DNA from: Roseovarius amoyensis
GTDB lineage: Bacteria > Pseudomonadota > Alphaproteobacteria > Rhodobacterales > Rhodobacteraceae
Length of the DNA: 64,000 bases
Direction of reading: 5' to 3'
Assembly (NCBI RefSeq): GCF_003260265.1
Contig: NZ_QITQ01000004.1
Coordinates: 124,001 to 188,000, forward strand
Shown here: piece after piece, positions 16,844 through 26,986 of the stretch
Layout of the letters: each line of letters begins with the position of its first letter
Position numbering within the stretch: the first letter of the stretch is position 1
Notes under the pieces: generated by a model
Seen by the model: the letters and a program-made list of their open reading frames with translations, nothing else
What the model was told of the DNA's origin: nothing
Databases searched by the model: none
Position numbers and translations under genes: made by a program

Positions 16844-18070
16844 ATGTCCGCGCCTAAGAAAGTCGTGCTGGCCTATTCCGGGGGGCTTGATACCTCGATC
16901 ATCCTGAAATGGCTGCAAACCGAATATGGTTGCGAGGTAGTGACCTTTACCGCCGATCTTGGCCAGGGCGAAGAGCTGGAGCCGGCGCGCCACAAGGCCG
17001 AGCTGCTGGGGATCACGCCCGAGAACATCTATATCGAGGACATCCGCGAGGAATTCGTCCGCGACTTCGTTTTCCCGATGTTCCGCGCCAACGCCGTCTA
17101 CGAGGGGCTGTACCTGCTGGGCACCTCCATCGCACGCCCGCTGATTTCCAAGCGGCTGGTCGAGATCGCCGAGGAAACCGGAGCCGATGCCGTGGCCCAC
17201 GGCGCCACCGGCAAGGGCAATGACCAGGTCCGGTTCGAACTGGCGGCCTATGCGCTCAACCCCGATATCAAGGTCATCGCGCCGTGGCGGGAATGGGACC
17301 TGACCAGCCGGACCAAGCTGTTGGGCTTTGCCGAGGAACACCAGATTCCCATCGCCAAGGACAAGCGTGGCGAGGCGCCGTTTTCGGTCGACGCAAACCT
17401 GCTGCACACCTCGTCCGAGGGCAAGGTGCTGGAAGACCCCGCCGAAATGGCGCCCGATTACGTCTATCAGCGCACGGTTCACCCCGAGGACGCCCCCAAC
17501 ACGCCGGAATACATCGAGGTCGGCTTTGAACGCGGCGACGCTGTCAGCATCAATGGCGAGGCGCTGTCGCCCGCCACACTGCTGACCCGCCTCAACGAGC
17601 TGGGCGGCAAGCACGGGATCGGCCGCCTGGACCTGGTCGAGGGGCGCTTTGTCGGCATGAAATCGCGCGGCATTTATGAGACGCCGGGTGGCACCATTCT
17701 GTTGATGGCCCATCGCGGGATCGAGCAGATCACGCTCGACCGTGGCGCGGCGCATCTCAAGGACGAACTGATGCCGCGCTATGCCGAGCTGGTCTATAAT
17801 GGCTTCTGGTACAGCCCCGAGCGCGAGATGCTGCAGGCGGCGATCGACCACAGCCAGGCCCATGTCACCGGCACGGTGCGGCTCAAGCTCTACAAGGGGT
17901 CGGTCAACGTGGTCGGCCGCTGGTCGGATCACAGCCTTTATTCCGAGGCGCATGTGACGTTCGAGGATGACGCCGGCGCCTATGACCAGAAAGACGCCGC
18001 CGGGTTCATCCAGCTCAACGCTCTGCGGCTGAAGCTCTTGGCCGCGCGGAATCGGCGGTTGAAGGGCTAA
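16844..18070 (+). CDS. argG: Argininosuccinate synthase
   Basis: Joins citrulline and aspartate using ATP in arginine synthesis. The N-terminus [18 protein letters not shown] is the ATP-pyrophosphatase P-loop; [32 protein letters not shown] and [14 protein letters not shown] are invariant blocks of the family. Length 408 residues is typical. It is a single gene with its own strong terminator at 18074-18111. Confidence 0.98.
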   Translation: MSAPKKVVLAYSGGLDTSIILKWLQTEYGCEVVTFTADLGQGEELEPARHKAELLGITPENIYIEDIREEFVRDFVFPMFRANAVYEGLYLLGTSIARPLISKRLVEIAEETGADAVAHGATGKGNDQVRFELAAYALNPDIKVIAPWREWDLTSRTKLLGFAEEHQIPIAKDKRGEAPFSVDANLLHTSSEGKVLEDPAEMAPDYVYQRTVHPEDAPNTPEYIEVGFERGDAVSINGEALSPATLLTRLNELGGKHGIGRLDLVEGRFVGMKSRGIYETPGGTILLMAHRGIEQITLDRGAAHLKDELMPRYAELVYNGFWYSPEREMLQAAIDHSQAHVTGTVRLKLYKGSVNVVGRWSDHSLYSEAHVTFEDDAGAYDQKDAAGFIQLNALRLKLLAARNRRLKG

Positions 18071-18073
18071 GGT

Positions 18074-18111
18074 AAAACACCGCCGGATCGCATATGATCC
18101 GGCGGTGTTTT
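18074..18111. terminator. Strong intrinsic terminator after argG
   Basis: A perfect 16-bp stem (AAAACACCGCCGGATC at 18074-18089 with GATCCGGCGGTGTTTT at 18096-18111) closes a 6-nt loop. It starts three bases after the argG stop. The A-tract and T-tract arms make it usable in both directions, although the downstream gene reads away from it. Confidence 0.88.
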
Positions 18112-18198
18112 CATCGCCACGGCCCGCACGCGTTGCCAGCTAACATCGCCGCATCCCACAGCAGGGATGGCGCGATGCAAACGGGAGGAGATGCCGCA

Positions 18199-18840
18199 AT
18201 GGAACAGGAATTCTGGCACCAACGCTGGCAAGACGGGCGCGTCGGCTTTCACGAGGGGCGGGTGAACCCGATGCTGGCCAAATATCTGGACCAGCTGGAA
18301 CCGGCACCCGGCGCGCGCATCTTTCTGCCCCTTTGCGGCAAGACCGTCGATCTGGGCTGGCTGCGCGATCAGGGATATCGCCCCGTCGGGGCCGAGCTGA
18401 GCGGCATCGCCATCGGCGAGCTGTTCGCAGAGCTTGACCTTACGCCAGAGGTGACGCCCGCTGGCCCGCTCAAACGCCATGCCGCCGATGGGATCGAGGT
18501 GTTCGAGGGCGATATTTTCGACCTGACCGCCCAGGTTCTTGGCCCGGTCGACGCGGTTTTCGACCGCGCCGCCCTGATCGCCCTGCCCGAGGCGATGCGC
18601 GGCGACTATGCCGCCCATGTGACCGCCATAACCGGGCGCGCGCCGCAACTGATGGTGACGTTCGACTATGATCAGACTGCTATGGCCGGCCCGCCCTTTT
18701 CGGTGACGGGGGCCGAGGTCGCGGCACTCTACGGGGCCGATTACACCATCGAACGGCTTGACGCGCGCGAAGTGCCCGGCGGGCTGAAGGGTTTCTGCCC
18801 GGCGCAGGCGGAAACCTGGCTGATGACGGCGCGTGCCTGA
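18199..18840 (+). CDS. tpm: Thiopurine S-methyltransferase (TPMT) family protein
   Basis: SAM-dependent methyltransferase of the TPMT family; bacterial members methylate thiopurines and also selenium or tellurium compounds. GGAGGAG at 18184-18190 fixes the start at 18199 (MEQEFWHQRWQDGRVGFHEG), giving 213 residues. RIFLPLCGKTVDLGWL is the family version of the AdoMet motif, followed by GYRPVGAELS, and FDRAALIALP marks motif II. The physiological substrate is not evident from context. Confidence 0.9.
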   Translation: MEQEFWHQRWQDGRVGFHEGRVNPMLAKYLDQLEPAPGARIFLPLCGKTVDLGWLRDQGYRPVGAELSGIAIGELFAELDLTPEVTPAGPLKRHAADGIEVFEGDIFDLTAQVLGPVDAVFDRAALIALPEAMRGDYAAHVTAITGRAPQLMVTFDYDQTAMAGPPFSVTGAEVAALYGADYTIERLDAREVPGGLKGFCPAQAETWLMTARA

Positions 18841-18857
18841 CTGGGGTCAGCCCGGCC

Positions 18858-21113
18858 CTAGCCCACCTTGCAGGCGGCCAGCACCGCCATGTTCAGGATG
18901 TCGTTCGCGGTCGAGTTGGTGGAACAGATCTGGATCGAGTGGTCGATGCCCGCCAGGATCGGGCCGATTATCGTCGCACCCGCCATTTCCTGCATCAGCT
19001 TGGTCGAGATCGACGCCGAGTGCCGCGCCGGCACCACCAGGATGTTGGCGGGTCCGGTCAGCCGCTGGAACGGGTAATGTGCCTGTGCCGCCGGGTTGAG
19101 CGCCACATCGACGGTCATTTCGCCCTCGAATTCGAAATCCAGGCCCCGCTTTTCCAGCACCAGCGGCGCGCGGTGCATCTTTTCCGCCCGTTCCGAGCGC
19201 GGATGCCCGAAGGTCGAGAACGACACGAACGCCACCCTTGGTTCCAGCCCCAGTTCACGCGCGACCTCGGCCGAACGCTCGGCGATATCAGCGAGATCTT
19301 CCTCGTCAGGCCATTCATGCACCAGGGTATCGCTGACCAGCACGATCCGCCCCTTGTGCAACAGCGCTGTCACCCCGACCGCGCCATGTTCGGCATCGGC
19401 GTCGAAAACATGGCTGATGCGGTCGAGCACATGCGCCGATTTGCGCGTCGCGCCCGTCACCAGCCCGTCACCATGCCCGTGCGCCAGCATCAGCGCCGAA
19501 AACACGTGCCTGTCGCGCGCCGCCAGGCGGTGCACGTCCTGCTGGTCGAACCCGAGCCGCTGCAGCCGCGAATAAAGCATCGCCTTGTAGGCCTCCAGGT
19601 GGGGGGTCTTGGCGGCATTGGTGACTTCGATCTCGGACACCGCATCGCCCAGTCCCGCGCCCTCCAGCTTGGCCTTCACGTCATCGTCGCGGCCCACCAC
19701 GATGGCCTTGCCAAAGCCCGCGCGCTGATACTGCACCGCCGCGCGCAGCACGCGGGGGTCGTCGCCCTCGGCAAAGATCATGCGTGCCTGCGCGGCGCGG
19801 GCGCGGACGTTGATCGACCGCATGATCGAGGCGGTCGGATCGAGCCGCGATTTCAGCGCCTGCTCATAGGCGTCCATGTCCACGATCGGGCGTCGTGCAG
19901 CACCGGTGTCCATGCAGGCGCGGGCCACCGCCGGCGGGATGGTATGGATAAGCCGCGGGTCGAACGGCGTCGGAAGGATATAGTCGCGCCCGAAACTGAG
20001 CTTGAGACCATATGCCACGGCGACCTCATCAGGAACATCGGCGCGCGCCAGCTTGGCCAGGGCCTCGGCACAGGCGATCTTCATCTCGTCGTTGATGGCG
20101 CGGGCGTGGCAATCCAGCGCCCCGCGAAAGAGATAGGGAAACCCCAGAACGTTGTTGACCTGGTTGGGGTAATCCGACCGCCCGGTGGCCACGATGGCGT
20201 CGGGGCGCACGGCGTGCGCCTCTTCGGGCGTGATTTCCGGGTCGGGGTTGGCCATGGCGAATATCACCGGGTCCGGGGCCATCGCCGCCACCATTTTTGT
20301 GGTCACCGCGCCCTTGGCGGACACGCCCAGGAAAACATCCGCGCCTTCCATCGCCTCTTCCAGCGTGCGCAGCCTGGTCTTGACCGCATGGGCGGATTTC
20401 CATTGGTTCATGCCCTCGGTGCGACCTTGATAGATCACGCCCTTGGTGTCGCAGACGATGCAGTTTTCGTGCCGCGCGCCCATCCGCTTGAGCAGTTCGA
20501 TACAGGCGATCCCGGCAGCGCCGGCACCATTCAGCACGATTTTCACATCCTCGATCTTCTTGCCCGAAAGGTGCAGCGCGTTGATCAGCCCCGCCGCACA
20601 GATCACCGCCGTACCGTGCTGGTCGTCATGAAAGACCGGGATGTCCATCTGTTCCTTGAGCGTCTGCTCGATGATGAAACATTCCGGCGCCTTGATATCC
20701 TCAAGGTTGATACCGCCAAAGGTCGGACCCATCAGGCGCACCGCATCGATGATCTGTTGCGGGTCTTCGGTGTCCAGTTCGATGTCGATCGCGTTGACAT
20801 CGGCAAAGCGCTTGAACAGAACCGCCTTGCCCTCCATCACCGGCTTGGAGCCAAGCGCGCCAAGGTTGCCCAGGCCCAGCACCGCCGTCCCGTTCGAAAT
20901 CACCGCCACCAGGTTGCCCTTGTTGGTATAGTCATAGACGGTTTCGGGGTTTTCGGCGATCGCCTCGCACGGTACGGCCACCCCCGGCGAATAGGCGAGG
21001 CTTAGGTCGCGCTGCGTGGTCATCGGCACGGTCGCGGTGATCTCGAACTTGCCTGGCGTCGGTTCGAGATGATAGGCCAGCGCCTCTGCTGCGGTATATC
21101 TGGGTCGGGACAT
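18858..21113 (-). CDS. maeB: NADP-dependent malic enzyme with C-terminal phosphotransacetylase-like domain
   Basis: Converts malate to pyruvate and CO2 with NADP. The 751-residue protein is the long MaeB form: malic enzyme N-domain (AYSPGVAVPCEAI, YTNKGNLVAVISNGTAVLGLG), NAD(P)-binding domain from about residue 160 (IVLNGAGAAGIACIELL) and, from about residue 430, a domain related to phosphate acetyltransferase (ARMIFAEGDDPRVLRAAVQY). That last domain is usually non-catalytic and binds acetyl-CoA as a regulator. A promoter-like site lies upstream and the gene is divergent from mutS. Confidence 0.97.
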   Translation of the reverse strand: MSRPRYTAAEALAYHLEPTPGKFEITATVPMTTQRDLSLAYSPGVAVPCEAIAENPETVYDYTNKGNLVAVISNGTAVLGLGNLGALGSKPVMEGKAVLFKRFADVNAIDIELDTEDPQQIIDAVRLMGPTFGGINLEDIKAPECFIIEQTLKEQMDIPVFHDDQHGTAVICAAGLINALHLSGKKIEDVKIVLNGAGAAGIACIELLKRMGARHENCIVCDTKGVIYQGRTEGMNQWKSAHAVKTRLRTLEEAMEGADVFLGVSAKGAVTTKMVAAMAPDPVIFAMANPDPEITPEEAHAVRPDAIVATGRSDYPNQVNNVLGFPYLFRGALDCHARAINDEMKIACAEALAKLARADVPDEVAVAYGLKLSFGRDYILPTPFDPRLIHTIPPAVARACMDTGAARRPIVDMDAYEQALKSRLDPTASIMRSINVRARAAQARMIFAEGDDPRVLRAAVQYQRAGFGKAIVVGRDDDVKAKLEGAGLGDAVSEIEVTNAAKTPHLEAYKAMLYSRLQRLGFDQQDVHRLAARDRHVFSALMLAHGHGDGLVTGATRKSAHVLDRISHVFDADAEHGAVGVTALLHKGRIVLVSDTLVHEWPDEEDLADIAERSAEVARELGLEPRVAFVSFSTFGHPRSERAEKMHRAPLVLEKRGLDFEFEGEMTVDVALNPAAQAHYPFQRLTGPANILVVPARHSASISTKLMQEMAGATIIGPILAGIDHSIQICSTNSTANDILNMAVLAACKVG

Positions 21114-21145
21114 GGCGGGGTGCGGTTCCTTGTGATTGAATTCGA

Positions 21146-21174
21146 TGCATACCGGGGCTTTACCGTTTGCTCAA
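21146..21174 (-). promoter_or_regulatory. Candidate promoter of maeB
   Basis: Minus strand TTGAGC (21174-21169), 17-bp spacer, TATGCA (21151-21146), about 33 bases before the maeB start in the maeB/mutS divergent region. Confidence 0.45.
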
Positions 21175-21247
21175 CAGCCGCGAGAAACGGGTTTCGCCCG
21201 CCAGCCCCGCTTTGTAAGCTGCGCCGGGACTGAACCAGGGGGACAAG

Positions 21248-23893
21248 GTGACGTCGCAAAAGCCGGCCATAACGCCGATGATGGCGCAGTATCTTGAGAT
21301 CAAGAGCCAGCATCCGGATGCGATGTTGTTCTATCGGATGGGCGATTTCTACGAGCTTTTCTTCGACGATGCGGTGGCCGCCGCGGCGGCGCTGGATATC
21401 GCGTTGACGAAACGCGGCAAGCACCTGGGCGAGGATATCCCGATGTGCGGCGTGCCGGTTCACGCGGCCGAGGGGTATTTGCTGACGCTGATCCGCAAGG
21501 GCTTTCGCGTTGCCGTGGCCGAGCAGATGGAAGACCCCGCCGAGGCAAAGAAGCGCGGCAGCAAATCCGTGGTCCGGCGCGACGTGGTGCGGCTGGTCAC
21601 CCCCGGCACCCTGACCGAGGACAGCCTGCTGGATGCGCGCCGTCACAATTTCCTGGCCGGTTTCGCCCGCGTACGCGACGAGGTGGCGCTGGCCTGGGTC
21701 GATATCTCGACCGGCAGCTTTCACGTCATGCCGCTGGCCGCTGACCGGCTGGCGCCGGAGCTGGCGCGGCTGGCGCCCAGCGAGCTGATCCTGCCCGAGA
21801 CGGAAGAGGGCGATCTGGCCGAAATCGTCTCTGACATGGGGATTTCAGCCACTCCGCTCGCACGCTCGGCCTTTGACAGCGGCGGCGCCGAAGAACGGCT
21901 TTGCGCCCTGTTCAAGGTCAGAACGCTGGAGGCCTTCGGCGGTTTCGGGCGCGCCGAGGTGTCGGCGATGGGCGCCATCGTCGAATATCTGGAAATCACG
22001 CAGCGGGGCCGGCTGCCGCTGTTGCGCCGCCCGGTGCGCGAGGCGCAGACCCAACTGATGCAGATCGACGCCGCCACGCGGCGCAACCTGGAGCTGACGC
22101 GCGCCCTGTCGGGCGGGCGCGAGGGCTCGCTCCTCTCGGCCATCGACCGCACGGTGACAGCCGGCGGCGGGCGGTTGTTGGAGCGGCGTCTTTCGTCACC
22201 CTCGTGCGAGGTGGACGTGCTGCACCGGCGGCAGGCGGCGGTGGCGTTCGCGGTCGAAAAGCCCCGCTTTCGTGACGATTTGCGCGCCGCGCTGCGCCAT
22301 GTCCCCGACATGGACCGCGCGCTGTCGCGCCTCGGGATTGACCGTGGCGGGCCGCGCGACCTGGCCGCCATTCGCAACGCGCTGGAACAGGCGGCGGCCA
22401 TTGCCGGGATGCTGGCCGATCACGACCTGCCCGATGAACTGGCCCACGCCGCAGGTCAGCTGACGGGCTTTGACGACCTGCAAACGCTGCTCGACCAGGC
22501 GCTGGTGGCCGAACCGCCGCTTTTGGCGCGTGATGGCGGGTTCATCGCCCCCGGCTATGATGCCGACCTCGACGACGCGCGCCGCCTGCGCGACGAAGGG
22601 CGCGGCGTGATCGCCGGCATGCAGGCCGGCTATGCCGAACAGACGGGGATCAAGAGCCTCAAGATCAAGCACAACAACGTGCTGGGCTATTTCGTCGAGG
22701 TGACGGCGACCCACGCCGAAAAGATGCTGGCGCCGCCCCTGACCGACACCTTCCGCCACCGCCAGACCACGGCCAACCAGGTGCGCTTTACCACCGCCGA
22801 GCTGAGCGAGCTGGAAAGCCGCATCCTGAATGCGGGCGGGCGCGCGCTGGATATCGAAAAGCGACTCTATGACAGCCTGAAAGGCGCGGTTCTGGATCAC
22901 GCGCCAGCGCTGTCACGAACCGCCGCGGCGCTGGCCGAGCTTGACCTTGCGACCGCACTGGCAGACCTGGCCACCGCGGGTGACTGGTGCCGCCCGCAAC
23001 TGGACGACAGCCGCATGCTGGTGATCGAGGGCGGCCGCCACCCGGTGGTGGAACGCGCCCTGCGCATCGAGGGTGGCACGCCTTTCGTGGCCAATGACTG
23101 CACCCTCGGGGATGACAGCGACATATGGCTGCTGACCGGGCCCAACATGGCTGGGAAATCCACCTTTCTGCGGCAGAACGCGCTGATTGCCGTGCTGGCG
23201 CAGATGGGCGGCTATGTGCCCGCGCGGCGCGCCCATATCGGCGTTGTCAGCCAGCTTTTCAGCCGCGTGGGCGCGTCTGACGATCTGGCGCGGGGGCGTT
23301 CGACCTTTATGGTCGAGATGGTGGAGACCGCCGCCATCCTCAACCAGGCCGATTCCCGCGCGCTGGTCATCCTGGACGAGATCGGGCGCGGCACGGCCAC
23401 CTATGACGGGTTGTCCATCGCCTGGGCGACGCTGGAACACCTGCACGAGGTCAACCGCTGTCGCGCCCTCTTTGCCACTCACTACCACGAATTGACGGCG
23501 CTGGCCGACCGGCTGGAGCGGGCCGACAACGCCACCGTCACCGTAAAGGAACATGACGGCGAGGTGATTTTCCTGCACGAGGTCCGCCGCGGCGCCGCCG
23601 ACCGCAGCTATGGCGTGCAGGTCGCGCGGCTGGCCGGTCTGCCGGCGGCGGTGGTGGAGCGGGCGCGCGTGGTGCTGGACGCGCTGGAGCGGGGCGAACG
23701 CGAAGGCGGCGGCCGCCGCGACGCAGTCATCGACGAATTGCCGCTGTTCGCGGCCCGACCTGCGGCAGCACCGGCGCCCGAGCCGGTGGCCTCGGAGGTC
23801 GAGACACGCCTGGCCGAAATCCTGCCGGACGAGCTGACCCCGCGAGAGGCGCTGGACCTGATTTACAAGTTGAAAGCGTTGGCCAAGGGCTGA
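21248..23893 (+). CDS. mutS: DNA mismatch repair protein MutS
   Basis: Recognises mismatches and starts methyl-independent or MutL-dependent repair. It begins with GTG after a strong AGGGGGA, reading [19 protein letters not shown]. The mismatch-binding domain has the Phe-x-Glu-type motif in [15 protein letters not shown] (about residues 28-42). Walker A is [13 protein letters not shown] near residue 635 and Walker B is [15 protein letters not shown] near 705. The 881-residue length is normal. The gene ends convergent with grpE. Confidence 0.98.
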   Translation: MTSQKPAITPMMAQYLEIKSQHPDAMLFYRMGDFYELFFDDAVAAAAALDIALTKRGKHLGEDIPMCGVPVHAAEGYLLTLIRKGFRVAVAEQMEDPAEAKKRGSKSVVRRDVVRLVTPGTLTEDSLLDARRHNFLAGFARVRDEVALAWVDISTGSFHVMPLAADRLAPELARLAPSELILPETEEGDLAEIVSDMGISATPLARSAFDSGGAEERLCALFKVRTLEAFGGFGRAEVSAMGAIVEYLEITQRGRLPLLRRPVREAQTQLMQIDAATRRNLELTRALSGGREGSLLSAIDRTVTAGGGRLLERRLSSPSCEVDVLHRRQAAVAFAVEKPRFRDDLRAALRHVPDMDRALSRLGIDRGGPRDLAAIRNALEQAAAIAGMLADHDLPDELAHAAGQLTGFDDLQTLLDQALVAEPPLLARDGGFIAPGYDADLDDARRLRDEGRGVIAGMQAGYAEQTGIKSLKIKHNNVLGYFVEVTATHAEKMLAPPLTDTFRHRQTTANQVRFTTAELSELESRILNAGGRALDIEKRLYDSLKGAVLDHAPALSRTAAALAELDLATALADLATAGDWCRPQLDDSRMLVIEGGRHPVVERALRIEGGTPFVANDCTLGDDSDIWLLTGPNMAGKSTFLRQNALIAVLAQMGGYVPARRAHIGVVSQLFSRVGASDDLARGRSTFMVEMVETAAILNQADSRALVILDEIGRGTATYDGLSIAWATLEHLHEVNRCRALFATHYHELTALADRLERADNATVTVKEHDGEVIFLHEVRRGAADRSYGVQVARLAGLPAAVVERARVVLDALERGEREGGGRRDAVIDELPLFAARPAAAPAPEPVASEVETRLAEILPDELTPREALDLIYKLKALAKG

Positions 23894-23904
23894 TCAATCA
23901 GCCC
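23887..23904. terminator. Hairpin between convergent mutS and grpE
   Basis: GGGCTGA (23887-23893) pairs with TCAGCCC (23898-23904) around a TCAA loop. The left arm overlaps the mutS stop codon. No T-run follows on either strand, so it is a candidate transcript end only. Confidence 0.35.
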
Positions 23905-23912
23905 CTGCCCCA

Positions 23913-24473
23913 TTATTCCCGGTTCGACGACACGCCCACCCGCGCCGGCCGCAGGATGCGGTCGTGCAGCATGAAGCCCTGGGCCGAAACCTGAATGATC
24001 TCGCCCTGTTTCGTGCCCGGCAGCGGGGCCTCGAACATCGCTTCGTGGTACTGCGGGTCGAACTTGTCGCCCACCTGCGGGTCGATCACGCGGATGCCGT
24101 GCTTGTCGAACACGTTGACCAGTTCACGCAACGTCAGTTCCACGCCTTCGATCAGCGGACCGGCAAGCTCTTTCTGTTCATCGGTTACGGTTTCAACCGC
24201 TCGCTTGAGGTTGTCGAACACCGGCAGCACGTCGCGCGCCAGCTTGGATCCGCCGTAATTTTCGGCCTCGACACGGTCCTTTTGCGCGCGCTTGCGGGCA
24301 TTTTCGGCATCGGCCAGTGCACGCATGAACTTGTCCTGGAACGCATCGCGTTCGGCGCGCAGCGCTTCGATCTCGGCCTGCGGATCGGGCAGATCCATAT
24401 CGGTCGTGGCCTTGTCCGTGCTGTCCTGTTCGACAATATCCTCTGCGATGTTGTCCTGCTTTGGCTCTGCCAT
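23913..24473 (-). CDS. grpE: Nucleotide exchange factor GrpE
   Basis: DnaK co-chaperone that releases ADP. The 186 residues show an acidic N-terminus, a long coiled-coil helix (EALRAERDAFQDKFMRALADAENARKR split over residues 35-65) and the C-terminal beta domain with VGDKFDPQYHEAMFE and the IQVSAQGFMLHDRILRPARV signature. It is transcribed after hrcA with 9 bases between, the usual hrcA-grpE heat-shock pair. Confidence 0.97.
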   Translation of the reverse strand: MAEPKQDNIAEDIVEQDSTDKATTDMDLPDPQAEIEALRAERDAFQDKFMRALADAENARKRAQKDRVEAENYGGSKLARDVLPVFDNLKRAVETVTDEQKELAGPLIEGVELTLRELVNVFDKHGIRVIDPQVGDKFDPQYHEAMFEAPLPGTKQGEIIQVSAQGFMLHDRILRPARVGVSSNRE

Positions 24474-24482
24474 CTCTTACCT

Positions 24483-25547
24483 CTAGCTTCGATCCGCAAT
24501 CAGCTTGCCGACGATTTGCGCCGTGTAGTCGACGATCGGCACGATGCGGCCATAGTTGAGTCGGGTGGGTCCGATCACGCCCACTGCACCAATGATCTTT
24601 CGATCCGCGTTCATATAGGGAGAGACCACCAGAGAGGAACCCGAAAGTGAGAAAAGTTTGTTCTCGGAGCCGATGAAAATGCGCACGCCGGCGCCCTCCT
24701 CGGCCAGTTCCAGGAATTCGGCGATGTCACGCTTGCGTTCCAGATCGTCAAAGAGCGATTTGATACGCTCCAGCTCCTCTTCCTCGGCGTCCGAGCTGAG
24801 CAGATTCGACCGCCCCCGCACGATCAGCCGCTCGAAATGATCGGTATCGTCGTCCCATACCGCCAGGCCGCTCTTGACCAATTGTCGGGCCAGCTTGTCG
24901 ATTTCCTGCCGGCGCGTTTCGATCTCGCGCGCGATGACTGACTGCAGTTCCGACAGGGTCTTGCCCTCGATCAGCGCGTTGAGGAAATTCGCCGCCTCGC
25001 GCATCGAGCTGGGCGTTTGCCCCGGCGGCGGGCTGAAGATGCGGTTCTCGACGTGCCCGTCGGCAAAGACCAACACCACCAGCGCGCGGTCATGCGACAG
25101 GCTGACGAATTCGATATGCTTGATCGGCGCCTCATGCTTGGGCGTCAGCACCAGTGACGCGCCGTGCGTCACCCCCGACAGCGCTGCGCCGATCCGGTCG
25201 AGCGTGGCGCCGACATCGGCGGAATTGCTGGCCAGCGTCGCGTCGATCTTTTCACGGTCATCCAGTTCAAGGTCTCTGACCTCCAGCAGGCTATCGACGA
25301 ACATCCGCAGCCCTTCCTGCGTGGGCACGCGGCCCGCCGATACATGCGGGCTGTCGAGCAGCCCGAGATATTCGAGATCCTGCATGACGTTGCGAATCGT
25401 CGCCGCGCTGACCTTTTCGGTCATTTCGCGGGTCAGCGTGCGCGATCCGACCGGATCGCCCGTGGCCAGATAGCTTTCGACCACCCGGCGAAACACCTCG
25501 CGCGAGCGTTCGTTCATCTGTTCAAGGGTCTTGCCGGCGTCGTTCAT
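24483..25547 (-). CDS. hrcA: Heat-inducible transcription repressor HrcA
   Basis: Represses heat-shock operons by binding CIRCE elements and needs GroEL for folding. The winged helix lies at the N-terminus (residues 15-75: GDPVGSRTLTREM, VSAATIRNVMQDLEYLGLL, SPHVSAGRVPTQEGLR). A GAF-like effector domain follows, ending in GAVGVIGPTRLNYGRIVPIV. Length 354 is typical. No CIRCE element (TTAGCACTC-N9-GAGTGCTAA) was found in its own upstream region, so self-repression is not supported by sequence. Confidence 0.96.
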   Translation of the reverse strand: MNDAGKTLEQMNERSREVFRRVVESYLATGDPVGSRTLTREMTEKVSAATIRNVMQDLEYLGLLDSPHVSAGRVPTQEGLRMFVDSLLEVRDLELDDREKIDATLASNSADVGATLDRIGAALSGVTHGASLVLTPKHEAPIKHIEFVSLSHDRALVVLVFADGHVENRIFSPPPGQTPSSMREAANFLNALIEGKTLSELQSVIAREIETRRQEIDKLARQLVKSGLAVWDDDTDHFERLIVRGRSNLLSSDAEEEELERIKSLFDDLERKRDIAEFLELAEEGAGVRIFIGSENKLFSLSGSSLVVSPYMNADRKIIGAVGVIGPTRLNYGRIVPIVDYTAQIVGKLIADRS

Positions 25548-25576
25548 GACGGGTTCATGCTGATCATGTGATGCGC

Positions 25577-25605
25577 CATTAAAGACGGTGCTGTGAAAAG
25601 GTCAA
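25577..25605 (-). promoter_or_regulatory. Candidate promoter of hrcA-grpE
   Basis: Minus strand TTGACC (25605-25600), 17-bp spacer, TTAATG (25582-25577), about 30 bases before the hrcA start. The -35 is close to the sigma70 consensus; there is no clear heat-shock sigma signature. Confidence 0.5.
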
Positions 25606-25668
25606 TCGGGGTTGCGCTCTCTGTTTGCGGCCATGTATCCCGTTTGCACATAAAAGCGGGGAAACAAG

Positions 25669-26385
25669 ATGCGGCCTTCGGGTAGAGACTTAAGTGAGAT
25701 GCGGCCGGTTTCAATCGAAACCGGGGTCACAAAACACGCAGAGGGGTCCTGTCTGATCCGTATCGGCGACACCCATGTCATGTGCACCGCCACGATCGAG
25801 GATCGCGTGCCGCCCTTTATCAAGGGCAGCGGGCTGGGCTGGGTGACGGCGGAATACGGCATGCTGCCGCGCTCGACCACCAGCCGCATGCGGCGCGAGG
25901 CCGCGGTCGGCAAGCAGGGCGGCCGCACGGTGGAGATCCAGCGCCTGATCGGGCGCAGCCTGCGCGCCGGGATAGACCGCGTGGCGCTGGGCGAACGCCA
26001 GATCACCGTCGACTGCGACGTGCTGCAGGCCGATGGCGGCACACGCTGCGCCTCGATCACCGGCGGTTGGGTGGCGCTGCGCCTGGCGGTGAACAAGCTG
26101 CTGAAAACCGGCGATGTCATCACCGACCCGATGCCCGACCCGGTCGCGGCGGTCAGCTGCGGCATCTATGCCGGGCAGCCGTTGCTGGATCTCGACTATC
26201 CCGAGGACAGCGAGGCAGGCGTTGACGGCAATTTCGTGATGACGGCCAAGGGCCAGCTTATCGAGGTGCAGATGAGCGCCGAGGGCGCAACATTTTCCCG
26301 CGCCCAGATGGACCAGCTGATCGACCTGGCCGAAAGCGGCGTGCGCGAACTGGCGACGATCCAGATGGCGGCCGCGAATGCGTAA
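25669..26385 (+). CDS. rph: Ribonuclease PH
   Basis: Phosphorolytic 3'-5' exonuclease that trims tRNA 3' ends. The 238 residues begin [19 protein letters not shown] and carry the family blocks [50 protein letters not shown] and [19 protein letters not shown]. Length is typical. Divergent from hrcA, and followed by rdgB with an 8-base overlap, a conserved alphaproteobacterial pair. Confidence 0.97.
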   Translation: MRPSGRDLSEMRPVSIETGVTKHAEGSCLIRIGDTHVMCTATIEDRVPPFIKGSGLGWVTAEYGMLPRSTTSRMRREAAVGKQGGRTVEIQRLIGRSLRAGIDRVALGERQITVDCDVLQADGGTRCASITGGWVALRLAVNKLLKTGDVITDPMPDPVAAVSCGIYAGQPLLDLDYPEDSEAGVDGNFVMTAKGQLIEVQMSAEGATFSRAQMDQLIDLAESGVRELATIQMAAANA

Positions 26386-26986
26386 GTTTACCGGCGATAC
26401 ACTGCTGGTGGCGACCCACAACGCCGGCAAGCTGGACGAAATCGCCAGTCTGCTGAAACCCTACGGCGTGCAGGTCGTCGGCGCCGCCGAAAGGGGCCTG
26501 CCCGAACCTGATGAGACCGAAACCACCTTTGTCGGCAATGCCCGGATCAAGGCCCACGCCGCCGCCCGCGTCGCCGGCCTGCCGGCGCTGGCGGATGACA
26601 GCGGCATCGAGATCGAGGCGCTGGGCGGTGCACCCGGTGTCTATACGGCCAACTGGGCCGAAACAGAGACCGGCCGCGATTTCCACATGGCGATGCAGCG
26701 CGCCCATGACGAACTGGTCGCCAGCGGCGCACCCCAGCCGTGGAAAGCGCGGTTTTGCTGCACCCTGGTGATGGCCTGGCCCGATGATCATGACGAGGTA
26801 TTCGCCGGCACCATCGAGGGCCAGATCATCTGGCCGATGCGCGGGGCCGAAGGGCACGGATACGACCCGGTCTTTCAGCCCGACGGTCATGACATGACCT
26901 TTGCCGAGATGAACGCGGACCAGAAAAACCGCATCAGCCACCGTGCTGATGCGTTTGCCAAGCTGGTCAAGGGCTGTTTTGACTGA
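26378..26986 (+). CDS. rdgB: dITP/XTP pyrophosphatase (RdgB/HAM1)
   Basis: House-cleaning enzyme that hydrolyses non-canonical purine nucleoside triphosphates. [14 protein letters not shown] is the substrate-binding N-terminus, [20 protein letters not shown] the central motif and [10 protein letters not shown] the C-terminal motif. Length 202. It overlaps rph by 8 bases and its last codons overlap the start of hemW, which suggests translational coupling of the three genes. Confidence 0.97.
   Translation: MRKFTGDTLLVATHNAGKLDEIASLLKPYGVQVVGAAERGLPEPDETETTFVGNARIKAHAAARVAGLPALADDSGIEIEALGGAPGVYTANWAETETGRDFHMAMQRAHDELVASGAPQPWKARFCCTLVMAWPDDHDEVFAGTIEGQIIWPMRGAEGHGYDPVFQPDGHDMTFAEMNADQKNRISHRADAFAKLVKGCFD

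Noticed and set aside
18939..21005. A 688-codon open frame on the plus strand
   Set aside because: Antisense to maeB, His/Arg/Gly-rich composition and no recognisable domain.
25548..25668. Search for a CIRCE element upstream of hrcA
   Set aside because: No TTAGCACTC/GAGTGCTAA inverted repeat is present, so HrcA self-control was not claimed.
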